This document shows positions 36,740 to 48,200 of a stretch of 64,000 nt of DNA, one piece after another. The notes under the pieces are model-generated. The model was not told the origin of the DNA, made no database searches, and worked only from the letters and a program-made list of their open reading frames with translations. How positions within the stretch are numbered: the first letter of the stretch is position 1; each line of letters starts with the position of its first letter. The stretch comes from Macrocystis pyrifera (taxonomy: Eukaryota > Sar > Phaeophyceae > Laminariales > Laminariaceae), in the NCBI GenBank assembly GCA_031763025.1, contig JASSKH010000044.1, positions 310,001 through 374,000 of the forward strand, read 5' to 3'. The position numbers and the translations under genes are program-made.

Positions 36740-37510
36740 GCCCCAGCTTCCACTGATCCCATCTGACTTGATGGTGGGATTTGTCCGGCGGCAGTGATAT
36801 ACCGCGTTTTTACCTAAACGTTTCTGAACCGGCAGTGAGCTGCTCAGGTGAAGAACTATTAGTATATCAGTTACAGCAGTTTAGTATGACTCGTTCTCTA
36901 CTATTTTATGTGGACCAGCCGCAGCGAACATTGGTCGGGGTAGAGGAGCAAGCTTGTCCGAAGTCAGGTTTCGGGTCAGACGTTGGCCTCGATAGACGTG
37001 CGGAGCTCAAAACCTATGACATCATTCCTCTTGCTGGGGCAATTGCTCGTGAAGGAGACAAGCGGGTGGAAGTCAGCTTCGAAAACGCTGAAGCTAGGCA
37101 ACAGCGGTGTTCGGAGCATTCGGTGAGGACTGAGTATCACTCCCGTCGTACGGCCACGGGAGGGACGGGGACGTGCGCGCACTGTTTTGTGTAATCATAT
37201 TTGTTTGTACTCACAACTGCTACGGAAGAGGCAAAAGGGCTATGTTTCGCCGTGAACGTTCCGACCGCTGAAACGGCGTACACATATGGGATGAACCTTC
37301 CCAAATATCGCCCGAATATAACGAAATTGTGTAAGGGTGAGTTCAGTTTCCCTTTTTTTCAAGGTACGGCAAGGAAACGTTCCTCAGATGGATTCCTCCA
37401 GATAATTACCGACGCGGCATGCAATCAACCATTTAGCACTGCACCGTATAAAGACGTGTATATGACTCTAGATCGAAGAACGTTGTCCCCAATCAGGAGG
37501 GCGGTCCTGA
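36740..37510. other. Region without a recognised gene
   Basis: Two consecutive plus-strand open frames (36781-37194 and 37201-37563) lie here. The second runs into the G-rich family A copy. I recognise neither product. No splice borders give a convincing exon. Confidence 0.3.
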
Positions 37511-37514
37511 AGGA

Positions 37515-37765
37515 GGAGGGGGGGCGGGGGGGGTGGGGTACTCATTATCGTGCACGGCCGTAGTCAAAATACCATAGATCCTCGCAAGGGGGGGGGGGAG
37601 GGTGCATTCACGATCATGCATTGCCGTTATCGTATGGCTATAGATCCTGGCATCCCTACCATGCCGACACAGAGCACGTCGACCAGGCAGACCTTGCTTG
37701 CTCTAAGCCCGAAGCGCCGGGACGTATTGGGCGAGTCGCATGAACGGTGAGCTGCACTTAAAAAT
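37515..37765 (+). repeat. Family A repeat, copy with duplicated 5' module
   Basis: A G-rich lead is followed by GTACTCATTATCGTGCACGG. A run of 11 G (37588-37598) then precedes a second version of the same module (CACGATCATGCATTGCCGTT), CATCCCTACCATGCCGACAC, and GGGCGAGTCGCATGAACGGT. Order matches 5755-6110, including the module duplication behind a G tract. Confidence 0.65.
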
Positions 37766-37949
37766 GTATTCTTGTAAATTGCCTAGCCCGTCCTCGGCCA
37801 AAATGGTTGACAGGTGTCGATCAAACAGTCAATACGGGTTGAGCTTCAGGGTTTGAGGCCAAGCGCTTTTTTTTATTATAAATATCACCTCACCGATGGG
37901 CTATCATCTGTGCTTCATGGGAAATGCAAAAAAAGAAGTAAGGAGGTGT

Positions 37950-38085
37950 AGTCCTGTCATGCACGATCAAAGTAGTAGAACATTAGACCCTCGCATTCGT
38001 ACAATGCCCGGACGGAGAATGTCGGGTTTTCACCAACCGGTCAGAAATTGGGGGCCCCCCCTAAGCCCTATTAGCAAAATGTGAT
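37950..38085 (+). repeat. Family A repeat, short partial copy
   Basis: GTCATGCACGATCAAAGTAG, CCCTCGCATTCGTACAATGC and CGGGTTTTCACCAACCGGTC correspond to the 5' part of family A. No long G run precedes this copy; a purine-rich AAAAAAAGAAGTAAGGAGG stands in its place. Confidence 0.5.
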
Positions 38086-38882
38086 TCAAGGGCGCTTTGT
38101 TTTTGGAGGGATTGTGTTCCAAATCTGCAGTTTGTAGCCATTCGTGACGTTTTGTCGACTGGCACACGCTTCACACGGTCGTGTATCACACCAAGGTTAC
38201 AAAAAATACTATGGGACATGTGGCGTATCCCACAGACAGTGGTTGGACGTTTGAGCTGAATATTTCCCGACCGAAGTGCGCTCTTCAAGTAAGCAACTGT
38301 CCCAGGTACTGTCCAGCATGACACGTTTACATATGAAGCCATTTGTTCCAATATAACCGTTGGTGGGATCACGCGAACTAACGACTTCGACGTCATGGTT
38401 TGAGTACGATATTGACCTCCTCACGAAGGCGGCGCAAAAGAGGAGAAACCACCAACCAAATGAAGCACCGTCTTACCGTGACATCGTCCATTGCAGATAG
38501 CCTTCCGATACGTCGGCCGAACCGGACTACCTAACCCCATCCCTGCCCTCTACCATGAGATGTCCTACGCACACGCGTTCTGTTTATTTTCGTTTTTCCA
38601 CTCCATTTTGTACTTTGGTCCTTCGTTTTTCACTTCTTACTTGCCGTAACTCTTATCCGGGGCCACAACGTATGGTACCGCACTACAAGTTGCAATTCGG
38701 TGGCGAGAAGACTCTGGTGCTTTCTTCTCCCGCCTACTCGCTTCATGGATGGCACCTAACTTGGTCATACCGAAATATACTATTCGTTCAATTTTTTGTT
38801 TCGGCTGGGCGGACATATCCCTAATTATCACGTTTTCAGAATCCCAGTATTCAATAAACAAATAGTGTAAACTGTAAAATCT

Positions 38883-38982
38883 TTCGTTGAATTCGTTAGG
38901 CAAGGAAAAAGAAATACCGCTGGAGGCTGGGTTCGTTGAATTCGTTAGCCAAGTGGAAATCAAAATACCGCTGGAGGCTGGA
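38883..38982 (+). repeat. ~50-bp direct tandem repeat, two units
   Basis: TTCGTTGAATTCGTTAGGCA at 38883 and TTCGTTGAATTCGTTAGCCA at 38932 each run into AAATACCGCTGGAGGCTGG. The two units are adjacent and differ at a few positions in the A-rich middle. A run of 14 G lies just beyond, at 39003-39016. Confidence 0.85.
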
Positions 38983-39145
38983 TGCCAGAACCAACGTAAT
39001 GCGGGGGGGGGGGGGGCGTGATTGTCCGAGGCTCCATCGCGCTCGGGGACCCCACGATCTAACCTCACTCTAAACTTTGTGTGAAAAGATGAACACAAAA
39101 TTCTTTACCAGAAGAATCCTGCCATCGTCTACGTAGAACTGACTG

Positions 39146-39247
39146 TCACGAAAACAACTCGATACAAGGTGTACGACGTTGGTTAGTTCTTCGCTCGAGA
39201 AGCACCCCAGCAGAGTCAGACAAAGGTTTTGCCAAGACGTTGTGCTC
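39146..39247 (-). CDS. Possible terminal exon of ankyrin-like gene
   Basis: An acceptor TGTATGGGCAG precedes 34 codons that read in phase 0 from the preceding exon and end in a TGA at 39146-39148. The peptide (starting EHNVLAKPLSDSAGVLL, ending CIELFS) resembles the first half of a repeat unit and then stops. The intron before it would be only 193 bp, the shortest in the gene. Alternatively the open stretch is intronic and the gene continues left, where I found no further repeat exon. Confidence 0.3.
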   Translation of the reverse strand, partial: EHNVLAKPLSDSAGVLLERRTNQRRTPCIELFS

Positions 39248-42200
39248 CTGCCCATACAGACCGCGCGTGTGCAGTTATAAGAGGACTCACCACAGCCCAT
39301 GGAAGACTCGGGGGAAATTGTAAGGGGGATAACCATAGCCTACGGAAATGTCGGATGAAACGATTGAAAAACCATTGAGTTCCTCTGTCGACCTCAACCA
39401 AGCCTTTACCTGATGTGCACTTTGTGTGATAGCAACTCACCTCTTCGTCAGGGACGACGTCGCGAATAGCTCCAAGCGCGGCCTCGAACATAAGCTTGTG
39501 CCCCGACAGAAGGGCGTGTGTGAGGACATTCCTGCCCCAAAGGTCAGTAGCCTTGAGCTCCTCCGGCAACTAGGAAGAAAAAGCGATGTGTACGTAGGCC
39601 ATGGATTGTTTTAGAGCTAGAAAATTGGAAATTTGAACATATCGGATTGATCCTTGATTTTCACCACACGGTCTAGATCGTAAGGGGAAAATGCGCTCCT
39701 GGTCTGTAAGAGCTGTCGCTCTTGTTGCCGTATAATCTGCACATGTTTCTGGGTTGCATGTGCATAATACAAAATATTTGCACTTTGCGTCAACTGGACA
39801 GGGTTGAACTCATATGGTGATCTAGACCGTTACCTTTCCGATGTGAGAAACCTTAAGGCCGGGGGTTCTTTGTGTCGGTTCTATTCACTCAATTTTGATC
39901 TTTGTGCGGTTTCACTGCTGTTTTTCACGCATGTTTTGACAATGTTTTGTTGTTCCTTTATGGTGATCCCTCTCCTCCTCCTCCTCCTCCTCTCCTCCTC
40001 CTCCTCCTCCTCCTATTCCTCTTCCTCCTTCCCCTCTTCTTGCTTTGCCTACTTTCCCAATCCACCAGGAACCAGCCCTCGACCTCTCGGCCAACCGGCC
40101 AACCCAACAGCCCCGATTCCAGATAGAACACCACCTTGTATTTCCATAGGCACTCGGAGAGGACCTTGAATGCGATCTTGAACACGGGTACCACCGGGGG
40201 CTTTTCCATCGCGTGAGCCTGGGAATTGGTCCTAGCTTTAGCGTCAACCCCGGCCGTGTCTTCAGTTGTCGTCGCCTGAGGACGCCGCGGTGGCACCAGC
40301 GGAGGTAGTGGCAGTCGTGATGACAGGGGCACCACCGGCGACGGTGGTGATGGGGAGTAGTGGGGTCGACATAGGTGTTAGTAGCTGTACGTCTCTACTG
40401 CCATGTGTCTTCTTGTCGGTGTTTCGCCCGAAACTACACCCATAAGCCTATAAGCCCACCAAACGCTGGGAGGACGGGGCTATGCTAACGTGACTCGACC
40501 ACGTGACCACACAAAGTCCGTGCACTCACAAGTTTTGATTTGCGCTTTTGCTACAGGTACAGGAACGAAATCTGTTTTTGGGTGTTGAGGTTTTGACGGT
40601 CAGTCACAGCTATTGAACAAGTTATGAATTACTTATGTGGGGTGAACAACCTTCACCCCTCACAAGGGAGTTCATCGCAGCACATCTTGTTTACGGTAAT
40701 GCACCCACAATTGAGTTTTATACTAATCCCATTTATGTCTCCTGACGCTGTATCACCGCAAACCCAAAATAAGCTGATTGATCCTGTCATCCATATTCAA
40801 CCACGACTTCAAAGCGTTTCTTACTGGGATGCAACTCACCCTTAGCGCGACTCGCGGGACACTACACGGCGCTTCGCGCCAGGCGCACGAAATACGTCCC
40901 CTGTAAATGAAAACCACACGTGCTCTGTAGCGGCGTTGTAGGGGTGGGCGTGTCTACGGTCTTGCAACTACGGCCATGAATACTATTAAGCACCCTGCCC
41001 CCCCCGCATTCGTAGCAGCAGGCACCCACAACACACGCCACACACCATACAGAAACCCTCTGAATAGTTGTTCTGGCAAAAGTTATTCATGCCTTCTACA
41101 CGACAGAAGTGAATCCAAACGGTGACCCGTCGTTACTGACGGGTATCTATACTATCTGTACGTTATCACGATTCTGACCTCGAAAGAGCTGAACGTGCAG
41201 CCCGACAGCCAGTACGACACGGCCTTGGGTTCAAATATATGACCGACACAAATGACGTTCGAGGCGTACGGTGGCGTGGGTAGCGACGGATCGTTTCCGA
41301 AGGCTCCTCATTTACCTCAAGAAGGTGTATTAAACCCCGACCAAAACTTGAGTAAGAGAATACCTACAGAACTGATCCTACGGTAAAAAGGGTGCCCTCA
41401 TTTTCATGATCGTGTTTACGCCAACCGAGCGGGTGGCTCGAAAACCATTACAGAAGTTGGACGCAGATAAGTGTTTGTTGTTTACAGAGTATAGGCAATA
41501 TCCCCGTAACGGCGTGTGTTTGTGGTGAGAAAAAGGTCGGAGAACCGATTATTGGCAATAAACCAATGGGGTTCACTCGGCCGAGTGGCTTTTAGTGGCG
41601 TAAAATCAAGGACTTGGTACAGACGCCCCCCTCACCGTACTACCAGTAACAGGTGGAAGCAACCGATGAAAACTTCCAAAGCCAATACGTATCCACACTA
41701 GGTATGTCACGAATATTGGAAGTTTCACCTTTCCTCCGACCATGTATAGTACGTACCCCTATCCAACTTGACTCGAATGCTATCTCTTGATAACGCAGTA
41801 GTACAGACGCACCCCGTCTATCACTCTGAACTAAGAAGATGTCTCGTTTTCCTTTGTTAAAGGTTCCTACTTGTATCTCCTTCCACCGGGCAAACCCTCG
41901 TTCACACTAATTCTCGTCAAGGGTTTGGTCGGGTGTTCCACTGTGAATACAGTTTTGAACGATAATGTCCTGTAGAGGTCGATCAAACGTCAGTCAGCTG
42001 TACTTAACTTGACACCTGTTTCCCTATGGTAGCCCGCCTATTTCTGACGCCCTTTAAACGTGAACAGCCTTAATAGAATATAAGGAATGCCTTTACAAGC
42101 CATGCCTTATTGGGTAGTACCCTCAGTTAATACATTTTGTCGGTCAGAAATGTTTTGTCCAAAACTGTTCTTCCCCTGTTTGTAGATGGCTCGAATCCCA

Positions 42201-45200
42201 AACCAAGCAGTACCTGGCCTAGACCATCCGGGAGAAGGGAGATGTTTCCGGCGGGCACTGTGACTCCTGGGGTGGTGGCAGGGGTGGCGTCCATCGGGCC
42301 AACGTCCGGACCGGTGTTGCCGCTGATGTCCTGCGGCATGTTGACGGTGGGCGTCTCGACCGACTCCCTACGCTCTTGATCCGATCCCCCTGCTTCGTCG
42401 TCGTCTATGTTGTCTTGCTCTTTGTCTTGTTCGTCGTCAACGTCAACTTCAAGTCGTGTGAGCGAAATCGCATGGGTTTGAGTAGGCGGGAATAGGACGG
42501 AGTGGGAGTGGTGAAACTCCTCTGTTGCTTGCCTCAGCCATGTGACCACGGACCACGCATCGCATTTCGGACTTACGATAGGGGGCAGAGTTCATTTGTT
42601 GCTTTGCTTTGCGAGTGGTCAATTGACCATTAACGACGCATCCCTCTCGAGACCGAGGGCGGGGGAGAGGGAGGACGGAGTGCTAATAGATTTCTTGCCC
42701 TTGACGCTTGACCATTGACCACGTATCCCTTTTCGGACCTACGGTCGGGAGGAGGAAGGAGGGGTGACCTATGTTGAGGATCGTGTTGGCGTATAGCTTC
42801 TCGTTTGTGAAATTGCGGTCAAGGACTATTATTTATCAGGTTCAACAACTGATTCGATATTTTGGGAGCAGGCGGTTGACCGGAGAAATGGAAAGAGGGA
42901 AGGCTTGCAGCCCTGGGTTGGATGAATTGCATATCGTCTCACTCCAAACTGTAGAAGTGGAGCCAGGGGCGCAAGCGGGCCTGAGAGGGACGGGCGGGCG
43001 CGTAGAGCTGAGTGGTTTAGAATACTCTTATCGTGCGGGGAGAACGGAGCTTTGGGGGGACTTATGCAAAGTGCATTACGTGTTGCAGAAAACAGTAAGT
43101 GTTTTATGTCGTCTCGGGAGAGGAATTCCATCATCAAGTTGGCCGTCCAGCAACCAAACGCCTCTTAGTCCTCTCTATAGCACTGCGCGTCGAGACCATA
43201 ACCGATTTCACGCCGGGGTACGTCTGCTGTGGCATGGTCTGTCGGGGTCTTTGTCTACCATCAACCATCCGATGCTGGCTCGTATCCCATTTTTTTATTT
43301 TTATATTTAATCGACCTATATATCATAGTGCGTTTTCGTCATCTAACTTGTCTCGTGACGCTCCCCCAACCTGACTCATAGGGGGGTGAGAGTGGGGTAA
43401 AGAAGGTCAGGGTATGATAGGGTAGGGTAAAATATGGCAGGGTGGGGTAGGGTAGGGTAGAGTAGAGTAGGGTAGGGTTAGCATACAGTTGAGTAGGGTA
43501 GTGTAAATAGTAGGATATAGTACGGTAGGGTAGGATATAGTGGGGTAGGGTAGGGTAGGGTAGGGTAGGGTAGGGTAGGGTAGGGTAGGGTAGGGTAGGG
43601 TAGGGTAGGGTAGGGTAAGGTAGGGTAGCGTAGGGTAGGGTATGATAGAGTAGGATTGATTTCCACAATATGTAATTGATGATTTGTGGGTAGGATAGGG
43701 TAGAATTTTGTAGGGAAAGGTAGAGTAGAGACTTCATCAATATTGGAAAGGAAAACATATCCTAATCACATACGAGTATAGGAAACGAATCAGGCGCAGT
43801 GCAATATGCTGACGATTCATTGTTGTGCACTCCCAGACAGAACAATCACCGCTACCCTAGTGCTGACATGAGCCTTCGAACTTGAAATGGGGGACAGAAC
43901 CAGCGGCAGGACACTTACCTTCGTCACTGACGACGGAAGATGCAATTACATTGCAAGACGCCGCGTGCATGAGAAAGTTTAGCCCGTCGCAGTCCCGGTC
44001 GACGAGCATATCCCTCACCTGAAACGTTGATGACACACAGGCGCGAGATAGAGCGTGCGAACGTTAGCGCGCGTTTCTACGTTAACCCTTCAATATAGTA
44101 TACGTCTAAACTTGTCCATATTCGTCGCTGATGAAACGTATTTTGATTAAATGGTTTCGAGATATTGGGGGAGAATAGTGTTGATTAATTAATGGCATCA
44201 TCTCCAGCCTTGCACACTAATGACCTTTGACAAAAGAAGAACACGACATAACACTCTATACCCGGAACCAATTTGGACCTTTCGCTGTGTGTTTGTTCTA
44301 TTCTGAACTTCACTTAGAAAAGGTGAAGAAAACAAACGACGAACATGTGACGACTGCACAAGAATCCCTACCCCAAATATAGACAGGGTCTGCTGGGGTT
44401 AGGGCATGATTCCAAGATGCAGAGGTGGAAAGAACATGAACGACCATGCGCGCAGCATACCTTCACTCGTATTGCTGTGCGCACTTCCGTGAAACTGTGA
44501 CACTAGGACTGCCGATGCATGCTACTCCGCCACCGGGGTGCGTGATTAGGACGATATTCTCCACAACCTATACACAGGGCGTTCTGAAACGAACAATACT
44601 GGCACTGCACTGACTTTACGTGGTTCTTCATGTTAGTGATCCTCGTCAGGGTGAACCCACAAACTGCGTAAAACGCATTTTCTTGTCGCAGCACCCCTGC
44701 CGCCTCGGGAGCGTCCTACGCTGCGATGGTCCAGGTACACACACCTACCTGCTAGGAACAGCTGCTCTCCGAAGCTCCCGACTTGAGCAGTTATTTAGTT
44801 GGATGTCAGAGCAAACTAATAGTGATACCCACATTCCCGAAGAATATCAAATGCGCACGGTTGGGTGTAGATTGTCGGGGATTCACAAAATCTGAAATGG
44901 CACAGTATGTCATCCCATTTCCAGCGGCATCGTGGGACATCTCCAAAATTTGGGAACGCCGACGTGTGCTTGCGTTATAGCGGAAGCGCCTGTGTTGGGC
45001 GCGTTTTCACTATGAATTATATTGTAGAAGCTCTGCAACACACCCAAAGACAGGTTGTTAGGATAAGGCTTGAAGCGGTACAACCAGGGGGGGCACGAAA
45101 CAAAGACGAACCGGCACCACACTACACAAAACAATCCCAACCCAAATTGACCAGTCGGTGGAACGTTTTTACTTTTGATGACAAAAATAGTGCACAAGCA

Positions 45201-48200
45201 CTTTATTAAATATATTTGTTTGCTTTAGTATTGTGTAGTCCCGCCACTCCCTGTCTGGATCTCGAATCTTGGGACGTTGTGTTGTGTCGGATTTCGTTTT
45301 CGTTCTTCGTGCCCCCTCGGTTCAAGCCCTATCAAAAATCCCAACGACTCCTGCAGTGAGTATATCCTAGACATAAATGTAGGTGTTTGATATCATTTCA
45401 ACACTATATTGGGTGAAGGAGTCCGGTTAGGGTTGGTTTTGGCCGAAACGTTTTATCGTTTTGTACCTAAATAGAAGTTATTTTCTGTAGAACCAAAACC
45501 AATACAAACGGTCTTTACATTTTCAGACAAAGTGATACCTGCTTCTATCAAAAGCACGCGTCCCACGTTTAGCCATCAGACGCGTTTATGTAGAAAAAAA
45601 AATCTGGAGTGCCCCTAAAAGCACGCCTACTCGTCGCTATTGCTTAGGTTGTTTTATACCTGGACCCCTCACAGACGACAAAGCGGCAATATAAAACAAA
45701 CCAAAACGCGGTACGGCAACATTCAGCAATTTTTATTAACCCAAGCATTCCCGACTGGAGGGGGGGGGGAGGGTCGGGGGGGGGGGTCCAAAGGCGTCAG
45801 CTCTCAAAATGCCGAAGCATTTGCATTCGAAGTGAATTGCATATCATAACTTTCAAGCCCATGTATCACGCTTAGCATAGGTGATAGGGTGGATATTGAC
45901 CTCCTCTCTTTGCGTGAACAGGCCTCAGACATCTGAGTGCTGTATACTCTTACGGCACCTATAATGCGCTCCATCCGGTTGAGGTTGAAGTTGTTGCCGA
46001 CGCAAGGGCTACGGTAGGAGTGCAAAACAGGCATTTTGCTAACTCCTCCATCCCTCGCAGAGCGCTGCAAGTCTCACAATAACGGACCATTAGAGACGAG
46101 GTACGCCAAAGCCGAGATCGGCAACACCTTGGCCTAGACCCTCGTATGTCGAAAATATTCTTATCACCGGAAGATTACTATCTTTATCTATTAACAGTTC
46201 TCCACCTAGGCGGCGTTATTCACAAAACGCTGATCTCTCGCTCGTAGCCATGCGGGTATGCCTCAAACGGTTCGACCCTGAGTTGTAAATAGGAGGACCG
46301 CCCCCCTTATTCTCAAAGTTGGAATGCTGAAGGCCGAGTAAATTAAGACCCAGCCGCACGGGTGTGTGACGCGGACCCTAAGAGGTGAACACTTTGTCAG
46401 TCTTTGAACGGCTCCCTACCAAGTCCGTTTGCCGGGCATTGGCCTCCAGTACCGACGTCGGACTGACCATACTACCCTCTCGTGTGAGAAGATCCTCAAG
46501 ATGACACGTTGCGAAAGCATCGAAACGACTACTCGTAAACGTCGGCTCTTCTTTGCGGGGGACATGGCACGGCAAAGCAAAGCGCGATTACCCAGTCGAG
46601 TAGTGTTCGAGACGATGGCTGGTGGGGAGAATCTGAGACCTGGCGGACAGTTCAAGACTTGACATCGATACATAGTCGAAGACCTTAGGGGGTTCCGAGC
46701 GACTGAATTGTCAACGGAACTTGCCCCCTCTGCGTTTGGAGTCGAGCCGTACTGTGGTTTACTGCAGCCAAAGAGGCGATGCTACTCGTGCTGCCAACTT
46801 CTACAGCTCGTCCGAAATCAGTCTTCCGTCGTTTTCTATATTTGTATTCGTCTTTTCGTGTTTTTGCGCTAGACGCTCTGTATTTTCATTTAATTTAGTT
46901 CTCTTTTCTTCTTCCGCTGATGAATCATAAAAAACATGAGTCCTGCGGCCTGGGTGAATAGCGAGCCTACTTCTCTTGTTTCGTAAAGTCTAACGCCGAG
47001 AGGCGGGGCATAGTTGACGGACGCAGGACGGAGACGGCAGGCAGAGTAGCAAGGGCTCAGGCGGGCTAGTAGGGAAAACCTGGCCATGCTACTAATACCA
47101 CAACATACCTGCGCTACCTGGAGGTTACGTTGTCCTACGGTTCGCATATTATTCTCCCTTGGTTCTTGGCCTTACTCGGTTTATTTGTAGGGTGGTGTTT
47201 GGTTCTTGGACACGCTTATAAGTTTTTGCCACACCCCCTGCGGAAAAGCACAACATTTTGTCTTTCTGTTCTTCCCTCGTTTACGTACCTCTCTCGATTT
47301 CTTTTCTTTTTTTCTTCTTTCTCGTCTTTATTAGATTTTTTGTCGTCTCTCATAGAATACGTATGTCGTGCCTGTCATATCCAGTACATGGTATGACAAA
47401 ATCGCGTTGCATTGCGTGCTGTTTAGTTTATGCATACGTAACAATGTCGTATCTCTGCGGTGTAGTTTGGTGACCACATAACTTGTATCTCTCTACGATT
47501 GAAGAATCGGCATGGACACTGGTGGTGCTGGATGTTGACGGCTACAAAGAACGGTTTAGAGTGAACAACACACACACCTCTGCCGTTGTGGGAGGTAGTG
47601 CAGGATCCGCATACTTGTAGGACAGATTCAGCCCTGGAATGTTTTCCAAGAACACGGAGATTCCAACGGTTTCACCCGGCGACATAACCTAAGCTATGCA
47701 ACGTCGGGAATAGGTATATCTGCCTTGAAATATAAATACCACCTATTTCGGGGGACCATAGTGAATAGCACCTGCGGTTCACACTTAAACCTTTACTATT
47801 TTCTTTTATTCTACCAGCACTGTGTCTTAGTTACTGTGTTCCCCGTACTATAGCAGGAATGATCTGTACATGATATGTCTGAGGGTAAGATGCGTTCTTG
47901 GAAAGCACCACCGGGCATATATAAAATGGGGTAAACAATTTGACCGGCACGTCCCCAGGGATTCCGTCACGTGGATGAAAGGTCGGGACGAATTTTCACT
48001 CAGGCCGTGTCTCGTCCATTGATAGCTTGCACGTAGGCCCAGACAAACCCCACCTCAGGCCTTGCTCTTTTCCTAACCCTAATTATACCGTAAACCTAAC
48101 CGGAACTCGAACCCCAACATTTTATGAGGCTCGAAGTCAGTAAGAGCAGTGGAACAGGGTTCCACCGATTGTTTTCGTGGCGGCTTCCCAGCAAAGTTCC

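Noticed and set aside
36401-36762. Three minus-strand open frames rich in Gly/Ser/Arg/Val
   Set aside because: They are translations of the TCGGG pentamer array, which has no stop codon in any minus-strand frame.
43339-43758. 139-codon Pro/Tyr/Thr/Leu repeat frame
   Set aside because: It is a translation of the GGGTA pentamer array.
44503-44694. CQYC...CIGC zinc-ribbon-like frame in an ankyrin-gene intron
   Set aside because: The cysteine spacing is suggestive, but an internal TTTCAG and poor donors leave no consistent exon, and no second zinc-binding pair context was found.
46890-47147. Minus-strand frame ending NLQVAQ before GTATGT
   Set aside because: An in-frame stop lies just upstream of its ATG, no acceptor is available and there is no similarity to the repeat unit.
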